Assembly: GCF_000002235.5 (NCBI RefSeq)
Contig: NW_022145606.1
Location: 48,792,685-48,856,684 of the forward strand
DNA length: 64,000 nucleotides
DNA from: Strongylocentrotus purpuratus
Lineage: Eukaryota; Echinodermata; Echinoidea; Camarodonta; Strongylocentrotidae
Direction of reading: 5' to 3'
Shown here: positions 50,397 to 63,351 of the stretch, one piece after another
Layout of the letters: every line of letters begins with the position of its first letter
Position numbering within the stretch: position 1 is the stretch's first letter
Notes under the pieces: generated by a model
The model's input: the letters and a program-made list of their open reading frames with translations, nothing else
The model's database searches: none
Told to the model about the DNA's origin: nothing
Program-made: the position numbers and the translations under genes

Positions 50397-52665
50397 ATTC
50401 TCTCTTTCCCTTTATTCGATAATCTCCCTCTGTACCTTTATCTTTATTTCAATATTGATGTGATATCACGCGCATTATGTCTATTGATGCTCTTTTTTGT
50501 ATACTCTACTTAAGTTCTACTTTATAATACTGTTGTTAAGATCAATTTGTATATTGTTTTAAACATATGAGTGGCTTACACCCAGTAAGATCGATAGATC
50601 GATCTGTAATTGAAAAACAAGTCAGAAAAAATCTTGGAACTAGGAAGCATTACATTAAATATGTTTATGTTGACTCATTTAGTCGGTGCTGCTGGTAATT
50701 TGTATACTCAAATCAATCAACGAATAAATAAATATTGTTTTAAAAGTAAATAATTATCACTATCATCATTATTTTTTAATTTCAGTTAATACAAGCCAAC
50801 ACTTTACTGTAACAGTCTTTTTCTATTACTCTTAATACAAATAATTGTTTTTTTCTTCTAAAATATGAAACAATAAATGAATTACTCACCTTCCGTGTAT
50901 ATCAGTAGGCCTTTGAATACAGATTAATGACGTCATTCACTACCTTTAGTAATCGATGAATAATGAACTATAAACTACTGGTTACACGTCTAATGATATA
51001 GTCCGTAATGGCAGTCCGTGTAGAAGTATCCCTGCTTAACACGGCGGTGCTTACGGCTCAAGTAAATGTCAACTGGGAGAATGATGAGACTAATTATGTT
51101 AACATTAGTCTCCTGAAACAAGTTCTGTCTTTTGATACTATGAAAGTCATGTTTTGACTGTCCGGATTCGATTGCATTTGAATCATCTAATGTGCTCAAT
51201 AAGCCTGCTTGATATAATTATAAGAGTAAACTCGAAAAATTCTCAAAATCGCGGTACCCAGCTCCAAGAAAACCACTATAATGGCGGTCCACGAGGAAGA
51301 AATAACATGCATCGTGAGCTAGTCCAACCGAACGGGATCAAGTCGATGTTAGTGACTGGTTTAACTTTTGCACGTGATGGTGACGTCATACAACTCGTAA
51401 CCTAGACATTATTGTGATTGCGTGGGTGGGGGGGTGGTAACGTTTTTTGGCAGTCCTTCAAAGGTAGATCCACGAACAATTTAAAAAGACGAAAGACTCC
51501 ATGCATGGCTGATCGTCAATGAAACGGAGTTAAGTCTTTTATCAACTCTGTTTGTTGCTACAGCAGGCAGCAAGTGAACACGAATTCGTTTAATCAAATT
51601 ATGGAAATGCAAGCATTACTTTAGACAAACAGAACTTTGTTATTCACATCACCAATTTTATGTCATTACGTTAATTTTAAACAATACAAACAAGTTTACT
51701 ATTGATTCGTTCCTTTTTCTGTTTTTTTTTCTTGTGATTTTGTAAATCATGTATTTAGATATAGCGACAACGAAAGCGGGACATACGGACGGACAACCCG
51801 CACAAATAACGCCTCCGGCACCACTTTCGGTGGGCAGAGGCATACCAAAGCTCAAAAGCTTTCACTAAATGTAGATATTATACTGTCGATTTGCAGTGCA
51901 TGTGATTTTCATCAAGATTGATTCTGATATGTTCTTCATTATTCCCAAACTTCACAGTGCACATCAATTCTTATTTGCCTAATTAGTACTCAACTATATG
52001 TTTGAGACGTACATGAGGCTTAATAGTCGTTCTAGTTGATTGCAAGCAATGTTTTGAAGGGAGTTTGAGCGCAATTTCGTGCAATCCCACGACGTTTCTA
52101 AAGGACCTTTTTAGTTTGCGTGAGATAAGCAAATGTTATCATGTTAAAATGACGAGTTAGAGGCACTATAATAATTACTAATTTTCCTTCAAATGAACTT
52201 ACCCCCTCATTAAACACATTTGAATGGGGGGGGGGATCCATACCAGAACATGTAAGTTTAATATTCTACGAGCCATCCCGAATCTTGGGGAGGGTGTGTG
52301 TGTGTGTGTGTGTACGGTATTAAACCGAGGACACCCATAACATTTATACATTCACCTCCATGACCACTCGCAAAACGTCCATCTAAATTATTCAAAGTTT
52401 GATGACCTTTTAGGTATCGGATATGCTCCGTTCGCATGTTGAAAATGTTTGTTTTGTAATTACTAGATCGTTGGCTATGGGGTTATTTTTCAAATCGTGA
52501 TCAGAATGTTATATTCAGACAAACATAATGTTTTTGAACATGTTGAAAATACAGATGTGTACATAATGAGTCCTTTATTTCTGGCATGCAGAAACACATG
52601 TGTGTGCGTGCGTGTGTGTGTGTATGTGTAAGAGAGAGAGTCAGAGAGAGGGAAACGGAAAGAAA

Positions 52666-52696
<31 letters not shown>

Positions 52697-52749
52697 AAAG
52701 AAAGTCAGAAAAGAGAGGAAGAAATAGACAAAGAGACAAAGAGAGAAAA

Positions 52750-52780
<31 letters not shown>

Positions 52781-53745
52781 GAAAGAGAAAGAGAGAGAGA
52801 AAGATAAAGACCGCCGAAAAACCAAACAAAAATGTAAGAAGAAGGGGTAAAGTCAAAGTATAATGAAGAACATAGATAAAGAAAAAGTGAAAGGAGGGAA
52901 TGAAAGATTAAGGAAGTGAGAGGGGACGGGGGAGGTAGAAAGAGTAGGGGGGGGGGGTAAACGGCGAAGTGAAAGTTACTCTAATGAAACAATCGAAAAG
53001 GATTTTTGAAAAAACAAGTCAATTGTACTAGGGCAAATGTCATCTTCTTTTGTTTTTCTTTGTTTGTTAAGGACTGCAAATTGTGAGGGCCGCCTAGCCC
53101 CCGGCCCGCCATGTGACCCACTATAGCTATATTCTTTCAAACCCACTTAATCAGGGTTTGAAAATATCATTTCATTTTCCGAGTAAGACCTGCAGGACCC
53201 CCCCCCCCCCCCCTCATTTAACTGCACACATTTAAAATAGGCTGACTACGCCACTGTATAAATAGAGTACCTCGACTAAATATCATAACGACTGGTTGGG
53301 TGAGAATCTTATTATGATCCATACCTGCATAAGACATGCTGAGTTTATGATGCATGCATATAGTTATATCGATCAAGTGTAGTCGAGTTCCAATTTGCTG
53401 ATGTATTTGTTTTCAATGCCGCGAACATGAGGGAGGGGAACTCGGGGAGAGGGAGGGGGAGAGGGGGGAGGGGTGGCGGTGTTGCCCCAAAAAAATTGCA
53501 GCAAGTAAACGCGACGCTTTTGTTCCATGGTTCTAACTTGTCTTTACATGTTTGTTTCAGTGGGCAAGATTCTAAAACAAGTTCGAATATAATTCTTCTG
53601 CTCTTTATACCCCCCCCCCCCCTCCTGCCCTCTATCTCTCTCTCTTACATTATCTTTCTCTCCTCTATACCCTTCCCGTCACTCACTCTCTCTCTATCTT
53701 TCTAGTCTCACTCTCTCTCTCCCTCTCTTGCATACACCCTCTCTC

Positions 53746-53793
<48 letters not shown>

Positions 53794-53816
53794 CCCCTCT
53801 CTCTATATCTTCCCTA

Positions 53817-53862
<46 letters not shown>

Positions 53863-54147
53863 GTATATCCCCTCTTTCTCTCTCCCTTTTTTTCTCCTCT
53901 CTCTCTCCCTTCGACAGAGTCGTAAATAAATTAAAACTAGTAATACAAATCGAAGATCAAACAAACATGTTAAAACAGTTGACCATGCTAACGAAACTAC
54001 TGTTAATGAGCTCTAGATTAATATTTCACCATGTGATATTTCCGTGTTTTTGTGTTGGTGCTGATCACGAGTTTTTTTCGGAAATTTATTCGTAGCCTAA
54101 TCCTATAGCGAGGAACATCGTTAGAGGGCGCTCAACAACAATCCCTT
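49421..54147. other. Intergenic DNA with simple repeats and no gene
   Basis: It contains CT-rich microsatellites (50195-50400; 53585-53915), the GT/GAAA tract at 52595-52805 and the duplicated segment described separately. Open frames here are low-complexity products of the microsatellites. Confidence 0.7.
50680..52620. repeat. Segmental duplication copy IV, including the CRE segment
   Basis: This stretch matches 36470-37200 and 38050-39720 with several gaps. It includes the CRE palindrome TGACGTCA at 50928-50935 and the donor-like GAAG|GTGAGT at 50889-50884 (minus). No NLR exon follows on the minus strand, so if this is an NLR 5' region it is orphaned. Confidence 0.6.
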
Positions 54148-54400
54148 TTAACTCTTTGTTTGCTTTGTTCGCCGATTTGCACGGACGTAGGCGTGCCAAC
54201 TTCGCATTTTTGCACAGATGTATACGAGTCAATTAGACATTCATAATACCGCTCGCAGTGTGTAGCCACGCGTTGCGTTTACTATTGTTTACATTGTATA
54301 CATCGCACACTTTCCGGTAAACTGTTTTTCTTCATAGTGTTACATTCGAAATTACCGTGTATTTAGCGGTTTTCTTTGGATTTTTTTTACTGATGTTACG

Positions 54401-54541
54401 ATGGCACCTGCTGGAAAACGTCAACGTGTGTTTAGTGTAGAGGAGGCTCGAGATCTTGTTACTATGGAAGCATGGAGCATGGACTCTGATTCCGACGAAT
54501 CGAGCAGTGACGAAGACTCTAGTGATAAAAGTGTTCCCTGA
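54401..54541 (+). pseudogene. N-terminal remnant of a piggyBac-like transposase, 46 codons
   Basis: An ATG-initiated frame encodes MAPAGKRQRVFSVEEARDLV, then a Ser/Asp/Glu-rich stretch (DSDSDESSSDEDSSD), and ends at TGA where the satellite begins. Basic starts followed by acidic Ser/Asp clusters are common at the N-termini of piggyBac transposases. Position inside TTAA-flanked TIRs supports this. The DDD catalytic core is absent, so the product cannot transpose. Confidence 0.6.
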
Positions 54542-54855
54542 GAGTAGACTGATAGAATAAGAATGAATAAAAATTAATGAAAGAGCTAGAGATGACAGCA
54601 AGAAAGAGAGTAGACTGATAGAATAAGAATGAATAAAAAAAATGAAAGAAGGAGATAGAGATGACAGCAAGAAAGAGAGTAGACAGTGATAGAATAAGAA
54701 TGAATAAAAATAATGAAAGAAAGAGATAGAGATGACAGCAAGAAAGAGAGTAGACTGATAGAATAAGAATGAATAAAAATTAATGAAAGAGCTAGAGATG
54801 ACAGCAAGAAAGAGAGTAGACAGTGATAGAATAAGAATGAATAAAACTAATGAAA
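54542..54855. repeat. Tandem array, about five 66-71-bp units (inverted orientation)
   Basis: Units start GAGTAGAC at 54542, 54608, 54677, 54748 and 54814. Each contains AGAATAAGAATGAATAAA and GAGATGACAGCAAGAAAG. The unit is the reverse complement of the subunit of the following array. Confidence 0.9.
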
Positions 54856-54864
54856 GAAAGATGT

Positions 54865-55945
54865 ATCCTGTCTTGCCGTCATCTTTATATCTTTCTTTTA
54901 TTATCTTTATTCATTCTTATGCTATCAGTGTTTACTCTCTTTCTTTCCGTCATCTCTATCTTATTATTATTATCATTTTCCTATCTATATGTACCCTATG
55001 TCTTGCCGTCATCTGTATATCTTTTTCTTATTATCTTTATTCATTATTATGCTATGAGTGTAATACTCTCTTTCTTGCCGTCATCTCTATCTCATTATTA
55101 TTATCATTTTCCTATCTATATGTACCCTATGTCTTGCCGTCATCTCTATATCTTTCTCTTATTATCTTTATTCATTCTTATGCTATCAGTGTTTACTCTC
55201 TTTCTTTCCGTCATCTCTATCTTATTATTATTATCATTTTCCTATCTATAATTATGTACCCTATGTCTTGCCGTCATCTCTATATCTTTCTCTTATTATC
55301 TTTATTCATTCTTATGCTATCAGTGTTTACTCTCTTTCTTGCCGTCATCTCTATCTTATTATTATTATCATTTTCCTATCTATATGTACCCTATGTCTTG
55401 CCGTCATCTGTATATCTTTCTCTTATTATCTTTATTCATTCTTATGCTATCAGTGTTTACTCTCTTTCTTGCCGTCATCTCTATCTTATTATTATTATTA
55501 TTTTCCTATCAATATGTATCCTATGTCTTGCCGTCATCTCTATATATTTCTCTTATTATCTTTATTCATTCTTGTGCTATCAGTGTTTACTCTCTTTCTT
55601 TCCGTCATCTCTATCTTTTTATTATTATCATTTTCCTATCTATATGTACCCTATGTCTTGCCGTCATCTCTATATCTTTCTCTTATTATCTTTATTCATT
55701 CTTATGCTATCAGTGTTTACTCTCTTTCTTTCCGTCATCTCTATCTTATTATTATTATCATTTTCCTATCTATATGTACCCTATGTCTTGCCGTCATCTC
55801 TATATCTTTCTCTTATTATCTTTATTCATTCTTATGCTATCAGTGTTTACTCTCTTTCTTTCCGTCATCTCTATCACATTATTATTGTTATTTTCGTATC
55901 AATATGTATCCTGTCTTGCCGTCATCTTTATCCCTTTCTCTTATA
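54865..55945. repeat. Tandem array, about eight 130-bp units
   Basis: The word TCTTGCCGTC following CTATG recurs at 54871, 55001, 55132, 55266, 55396, 55526, 55656, 55786 and 55913, i.e. every 130 bp. Each unit is a dimer of ~65-bp subunits. Because 130 is not a multiple of three, the array gives long open frames in all three frames (up to 387 codons) without being a gene. Confidence 0.92.
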
Positions 55946-56928
55946 ATCTTTATTCACAGTAAAGTCCTTTCATTTCATATCACTATTTCTCTCTCATAAT
56001 GTCTCTCACGTCCGTTCTCCATATTTTATTCATTGCATACTCCACTCGTCAATCATTTCTGATAATAAGCTCTCTCACAATAAAGTAAATGGAAAACAAT
56101 GCAATATAGTTTATATTTTAAGATTGATTCATTCTTTCTTTGTATATCTATGGCTGTGATAAATGTACTTGAAATCAATTTTATTGAGGGGTAAAGAAGG
56201 TGAGAGAACAGATGCGGTGAACATTCATAATGAGACATTTCAATAAGATGCTGATTATGTCATGTATATCACATATAATATATTATGCCTATACCATTTT
56301 TACATGCTCATACCAGTGGGCAAAATCAATAACATTCTCTTATTTCTTATTGACTTATCATGGCACAACAAAGAAAAACATCCCCACGACGTCCCTTTTC
56401 ATGCCCCGCTAAACCGGACATTGACAATAACCTGGGGTAATAGGGATTTCAATGGGCAGATTAGCCCATTGTCAAGGGTGGCTGAGCGGGGTACTTTCAA
56501 GTCTCTCCCTATTGAACTTCTTTTCTTCAACAACCTAAATACTAACCTTCTGAATTGTTAGAATACTTGAGCAAGGTATGTAAAGAAAGGTAAGAAGTCC
56601 ACCTTTCTAATAGATTCGATTTGAAGATGTCTTATCATTGCTAAATAAGAAATTCTAGAGGGATAAAAAACTGCCGTAAATAAGAAAAATTAAACATTAT
56701 ATAATTATGATTATTATAAAAATGATAATTCAAAATATAACAAATGACGGTTCATCGAAAAGCACGTTTTCCGGTCTACAACTTTGCTGCACAATATTTT
56801 TCATCATGATCATCCAGTGAAGAGTTATAGCCTCTTGATTCAGCAGAGTCAATAAAGATTCCCTCGAAATGTGTGACCCTAAAAGAATGTGGCACAGGGG
56901 GGTTTTTAAGTGGCGCATAAAGAGTTAA

Positions 56929-57990
56929 TGCCGTTGATTATAGAACAATTTGGCCAACCCGGATCGAGTTTGGCCGAATATTACGAATACTGTTGTGTAG
57001 GGCGAGCACTAAACAAATTAATACAAGCCATGTCGTGACCTACTAAAACCAAGTTGGCCAAACTCTGTGTATAGATGGTTTTGATTGTTTCCCATTGTTA
57101 GAAGTCTCCCTTTGTGCATTTTTCGAGTAATCAATTTCTTCAACCTTCCCCACCCCTCCCCAACGCTTTTTATTTTTTACCCCTTCCCGGTATTCTTATA
57201 TATTCACTCGTGGCCTGTATGTATGAATAATGATTACATAACTTTCAGTTGCCATCTCTATGCGTTTGGTACTAATAACATTTTCTACTCATGCGTAGAT
57301 AGTATATACGGACTGGTAATGCCCACCATCACACTCAGGATAAACTTTCTTTATTACGTCATCCCTCCAATATGGGCATGGGGAAGGGGGCAATCCAATC
57401 CTCAGTTGTAAATGAAAGTAGAAAAATAAGCCAATCTGAATGACGAAAATTTGAAGAAAAAATCTAATCCATAATGAAAGAGTTATGCAAGTTTGAAATA
57501 TGATATATGCGTTTCTCACGTCGGCACTTTTGTCAGTGGATTGTGACGTAGTTAAGGACAACTGTCCCGTTTGTCGTGTACCAAATATATTATTTTTCAA
57601 TTTTTCTCCCATATGCCCTCTCCCTTGGGGCACTACTAAAAACGCATCGTAGATAGCCTATTATTACAAGTCCTCTGAAAAGATTCCTCCGAGTCATCCA
57701 TTTAAAAAATACATGAAATGGTCGTATTTTTTTAGTTTTGGAGCAAATGGGAAAATAGTTCACCACTACATCACAGTGACATTACCGGTGTGGCCAATTT
57801 GAATTTCCCTAAAGTGTAGTGATTACAACTGTCAACATTTTATAGCCTTTATACCTAAGGGACGATAAGAAATGCACCAGTTACACGTTGTCTCCTGGGT
57901 ATCGACTGCACAGTTTTCATGTGGTTTATTACTAAAGCAGTCACAAGGTGGCGCTAGAACAACGCATCCCTTCATAATGAAAGAGTCATC
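56929..57990. other. Intergenic DNA, nothing recognisable
   Basis: AT-rich sequence without supported exons, clear repeats or RNA genes. Open frames are short and unconvincing. Confidence 0.5.
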
Positions 57991-57994
57991 AATA

Positions 57995-59040
57995 TTATTG
58001 TATTTGTATTTTTGTATTTATTAACATTTATTTCCTTCTCAACAGTACAATATGAAACACAATGTGTATTATACATGATATATGTAACAAATATTTCAAC
58101 ATAAAGTATACAGTAAATAATTCAGATACGGAAGGAGGCGAAAACCCGGAAAGCATAGCTTGAGTTGGGAACGCCCATAATAAATTAACACAGTTACCGA
58201 AAGAACATCATAGATATTATTATGAAAATTACATTTTATATAACAGAAAGTTGATAGGAAAGAATAAAAATAGTAAATGGGATATAGGAAGGCATGTTCA
58301 CTTATAAAGAGAAAGTTACCTCAATTGGGCTGTGCATGTGTCTGTGATTACAAAATAAAATAACGAAGCACTATAATTTTGAAATAGACAGCGGGTACAT
58401 ATCATTACAAACAAGCAAAATCATCAAACAAACAACAGCTTTATCCGACAGCATTGTCCTAGGAATATACATATGGTAATAGCAACAGCTGAGGCATGTA
58501 CGTAAGCGATCAAAATACAAACATACAAAACATGTCATTGAATTCCACAAGAGGTCATTTCACACATAAATACAAGAAAGGGTATCAATATCGAGCAATT
58601 AAATACATTTTTGCCTTACGGGAAAAAGTCTGCAAGGAAAGCGATTTTTGTAGAATAGATGGTAAGGTGTTCCAAAATTTTGGCCCAGAGTATCTTATGT
58701 CAAATTAAAATCTTCGGGTTCTATGTTTAGGGAGATGAATGTTGGCTGCGCTTCTCGTATTATACGTATTGGTTTCCGAGTTGCATTGAAAATTGATAAA
58801 ATCACTAAATTGTGATGGGATCATGGGAAGATGTTATTCATGCTTTTATACATGAAAATACCCTGTTGGTGCAAGTTGATATCACTGAATCTCAAGAAAA
58901 TAATTTGTTTAAAGATGGGACCAGTATGGGAACGATAGTGCATTCCGGATATTATACGAATAATCTTTTTCTGCAATATTGTAATATTGTTTGGACATCT
59001 GTGGTAACATTCATGTTTGCTTTTACCACAATTTCAGGAA
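57995..59040 (-). mobile_element. Decayed 3' fragment of a CR1/L2-like retrotransposon
   Basis: The minus strand carries the end of a reverse transcriptase ORF, broken by stops and a frameshift. One block contains ITILQKKIIRIISGMHYRSH and INLHQQGIFMYKSMNNIFP. The next, in another frame, contains NTYNTRSAANIHLPKHRTRR and GPKFWNTLPSILQKSL. A ~550-bp 3'UTR follows, down to an AT-rich tail near 58000. The C-terminal motif order matches the intact element at 42.8-45.7 kb, but the sequences are clearly different families. Confidence 0.75.
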
Positions 59041-61990
59041 TCAAGATCCAGATTGATCACTTGCCACAACCTGATAACTCAATGTTTATGTACATCTTCT
59101 AGTACAACTATCATACATGTAAGTTTTAACTGTCGTAGACTTGTAGTAAAACCAATGATTACTATATGCATTGTATTTTATGTCTTTGCTATTTTTGTTT
59201 TCTATTTCCCTTTTTTTAGAACACGTACACATTTGAATTCATAACAATTTTTCCTTTAAACCACCACTATTAGAGAACCATTAATTTCGAGCCTCACCTT
59301 ATTGTATTCCTTTTTGTTATCATATTTAAATCATTAGATGAGTAAGATGTGTACTGTTTTTGTGTGAATAACAAATGAAGCATTCTACTTCATCTATAGG
59401 GCAATCCTGATACATGATACAATTGCATATCAATAAATAATGAAATAATAAAAAGTAATAATGTTACTTGAGTTTCGTATGTACCAGTAATGATTTACAT
59501 AGTGGAATTATCACTTACAAAAGCTTACAATTACTTAATCTTCTAACACATATATGCATCTTTTGTATGAACTTCGTGAATTCTTTCGTCACACAAACCT
59601 AATTACAATAAATAGTGCTTTTCTAGTAGCAATCCAAGGTATAGTTGTCGAAATAATGAATGATATAATATGTGTACGTATATACATTTATACATATAAA
59701 GTACATATAATACAACAGTTGGTTCATAATAAAGATATGTACAATTTTACAACAAGTACATTAATTAGCTTCATGCATTCCATGGGACTCATAGGGTATA
59801 TCTCTCACATTTCAATGGTGATGTGAAGTACTGACATGAATTGCATTTTTTTTTAATATAAATGCTCCGAAAATATAATGAATAATACCAAACGTAATAC
59901 AAGGCCATTAACAAATAGATCGTTGAAGTATGATATTATCCTAATCGAACAAAACCCGGTAAAATGAGGCAAAACCGGGAGGACCTGTTGCCCGAAAATA
60001 TACTACATGCATTATTTCACGTTCTGTTTCCTTTTCCTTCATCTCTCCCCCAATCGCATGGGGGCGGGGGGTACTCAGTGTTTAGGGCGTGTAAAATAAC
60101 ATGTTTATAGATCCACAATAGCTGTATTAAAGCATGCATTTTCTGCAGTATTTCGCCATCAAAATCATCCCATATTCAAGTATCATGTTTGTACAAAAAT
60201 TAGATAAATAGTCTCATTGCAGATTTAAGTTATTTTCAAAGTTTAAATAGCTTTCCCCAAAAATTGGAATAGGCAAAACAAATTTAAAAAAAGTTAATGA
60301 ATAAAACGTATACCTAATATTTCCGATACAGCTGGGTTTTATATGAATCTACATCGTCGATCATCATTACACTTGATTCATTAAAAGTACAAACAACACA
60401 TTTGTACATAAGTGTTTCTATATCTAAATGTAAAACAACATGCTGCTTAGATAATTTGAAAAACTGTAATAAGGAGTGAAATTATTCCAAGTACGATGAT
60501 GGAAATGAGGCAAGAGTTACATTCAATAACATAATTACCAATGACACTGCATAAAGCTGGTTAGCAGGGACCTACATTGTCTAAATAAATGTAACTTCAT
60601 TTATCCTGGAAGTTAACATGTTGACTACTGATGTAACATATTCCCATAGCTTTAATACAAACATAACCCGCTTCCGGTAGGAACTGGGTTAATAAATACC
60701 AGGAAGTAGATCAGGTATATATCAGGTATGAGACAATGCAGCATGTCAACTTGACCGGGTAGTGTGTAGTCATCACTGGAACTCATCCAATGTGAGAACA
60801 ATAATGATGTCAGGTACAAGGCAATGCACTATGTCAGCTGCAGCTGCACTGTGGTTCAATCAGTGTTGGTAATATAATAAAACTGCCACCCAGAGGACTC
60901 ATCCTGAACGAGAAAACATAATGGAATTACGGTAAGAAGAAGAATATTCAACGACATAGAAGTGCATTGTTTACATATTCATTGAATTTTACATATAAAC
61001 GATTTTTTTTTTTTTTTTTTTTACCTAAGGGTAATGATAAGACCAACATTTTAGACGTCTTTTTACAGATGGTTGTTCCACTGACCACCTTGATAAATGT
61101 CAGTTTTATTAAAGAATTCTGGATTCTGTTTCCTATACGTGTCTAGGTAAAGATGTATATTATTGTAAAATCTTTCCCAAATGCATTATCGAATTCAATT
61201 ATCCTCTAGCTAGGGAATGTTGAATAAAGATGAAACGGAAAAGAGCGTAATGGGTAACCCCCTTTCCAGGTTATCATGATTTTTTTTCATTTGCTGGACC
61301 TGAGTCATAATGGGCCGATACTAGGAGTCCTGTATAAACAAAAAGCAAAAAATGACTTATTAGCTATGTGGAACCCTAATTGTGTTAACAGCATACAACA
61401 AGAAAGTAACATCATTCTGAAAAGAACGAAATCAATTCCCAGACATCATTACATCAACAAAATAGCAAATTTACTGGGGGGGGGGGGTAGTGAAAACTGT
61501 TTTACAATTCAGCACCCCCCCCCCCCTTGAGCACCAAAAAAAAGGGTAAATTTGTGGTAACCATCTTTTTCTTTTATTTTTGTTTTTGCCAGGGGTGGGG
61601 GCCCGTCTTTTGGACCAAGGCCCGCTCGACACATCACCTGGATCCGCGTCTGCTCCGACACAACAATATGATAAGAGAGTCTAAGTGTAGAGATGAAAGA
61701 TTCAGCAGTAGTATCCTACCGTATCTGGTGAGATCGATATATCGTAATTGATGTAACAATTATTGTTAGCAGCATTTACATATACCCTGCGAAATTTAAT
61801 TTCAATACAAATGGATACGATTGTATTTGATACATATACTCAAATTACCATTCATTTATATCTCACCCTCTGTGTTTTTAATAACAAGGATAATGAAAAT
61901 AATAATAATAATAATATTAATAATAATAATGATAATAAAAGTCACACCAGTAGCGCTTAATATAACATTTATAATCGCATTTATAAACAT
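59041..61990. other. Intergenic DNA, no gene seen
   Basis: AT-rich, with poly-T and poly-G/C runs (about 61000; 61477-61530) and a small AAT microsatellite near 61900. No exon-like open frame with splice signals or domain motifs was recognised. Confidence 0.5.
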
Positions 61991-62004
61991 TTAAAATTTA
62001 CACT

Positions 62005-62280
62005 GTAATTATTATTAGCCCGTCATTGTATTAAATTGCTAATCTGCACATGCAAGTGCACACGCTTCGCTCCATGGGGATAATTCCAGCACAGGCGCCA
62101 TTTTACAAGCTCACATAAGCTACTACCACATTCACATTCGCTTTATACGAGGATGACCGTGTATCCATTTAACACCTAGGTGGAGAGTGACAAATGTAGA
62201 TTACTGCGGCAGTGGGACTCGAACCGATCCAAAGTCTGTTGCCGTAAACACTAGACGACTACACCTCTCCTCTCTCTCCC
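62005..62280 (-). mobile_element. tRNA-derived SINE (minus strand)
   Basis: The reverse complement has a tRNA-like head (GTAGTCGTCTAGTGTTTACG) and a B-box GGTTCGAGTCC (62225-62215). It continues with a body carrying CTCCACCTAGGTGTTAAATGG, similar to CTCCACCCAGGTAAAGTAAATGG in the SINE at 49.1 kb, and an AAT-rich tail at about 62005-62018. Same family, opposite orientation. Confidence 0.72.
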
Positions 62281-63350
62281 TCTCTCTTCATCTTTCTCAC
62301 CCTCTCTTTCTACGCATGAAGATTCGTGAACTTCGATGACCCTATATGTACTGTCATGGTCGCAAAATATATAACTGAAGATAATGTTTAAAAAATACTC
62401 ATCCGATTTTAATTCATTTACGGGTTTTTAGTGATTTTCAGACGGTTGCACAATGGTTGCAGAGGATTATTAAATGTTTTTGTAACAGTTGCTCAATATT
62501 GTCTGTAAAAGGAAAGAATTAGTTGCAGTCGAATCGCATCGTAGAGATCCATCATGTCCCCAATCTGTCTTACTTTTAACTTTCCTCTTCCGCCCCCTCT
62601 TTCCCTCTCCTTCCTATACCTCTCACTCTCCCTCTGTATCCTTCTAAATATCTTCATATTTCTTTGCTAGTTTTGTCCTCCTCTCTCTCCACTTTCTTTG
62701 TTTCTCTCCTCTCCTACCCATCTATTTATTTAATTATAATTTAATGTTGCATTACGTCAACAAATTAATATATCTTTTTGTATATATTCTTTGCATGTAA
62801 CAAAATTATGAATGAATAATAACATAGCGAACTACTTATTCCTATGATATACCATTACTACTTACCTACAAATTCTCTCTCTCTCTCTCTTTAGATTTAT
62901 CTCCCTCTTCGCTTTCTTCTTGATCTCATTCTATTCCTTTGCCAGTTTCCCTCTTTCCGCTTCTATCATTCCTGTTCTTCCTTTACCCGATTATGTTCAT
63001 GTCATTCCTATTTAGTGTTCAAGAAGTGTTGTTATACATTACCTGTTGTACAGGTATATATATGTTTATAAATTATACATACATGTATAGATATTCCGTG
63101 TAAGTAAAGACAGATATGACATATGGTCAATATATAAACCTATGATGTACCTACCCTCTCCTATCAACCCTCTTCTACCTCTCTGGCTCTCCAACCTTTT
63201 TTCTTCCTCGGTCGGTCTGCTTAGCTTTTTTCTCTACTCTTTTACTAATCTCTTCTCTCCTCTGCCTTTCGCTTCTTCTCTTTCTCATTAATATTGAACA
63301 ATTGACATGGTCTATATATATTTTTTTTTACAATTTGCATATATATTTTT
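62281..63350. other. CT-rich and AT-rich intergenic DNA
   Basis: Interrupted CT microsatellites (62260-62310, 62580-62710, 62873-62892, 63140-63290) alternate with AT-rich spacers. No gene recognised. Confidence 0.6.
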
Positions 63351-63351
63351 T

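Larger units (their letters stand above)
54152..56924. mobile_element. piggyBac-type element, 2.77 kb, internally replaced by satellite
   Basis: The element is flanked by TTAA on both sides (54148-54151 and 56925-56928). The ends CTCTTTGTTTGC and GCGCATAAAGAG are inverted, 9 of 12 matching. A transposase-like start at 54401 is followed directly by tandem repeats in place of the catalytic core. TTAA targeting and TIRs of this kind are hallmarks of piggyBac elements. The element is non-autonomous. Confidence 0.7.

Noticed and set aside
54783..55946. 387-codon open frame and its companions in the other two frames
   Set aside because: They are generated by the 130-bp tandem array, which is open in several frames. 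The composition is simple (repeated SLSYYYYHFPIYM-like blocks) and there are no splice or domain signals.
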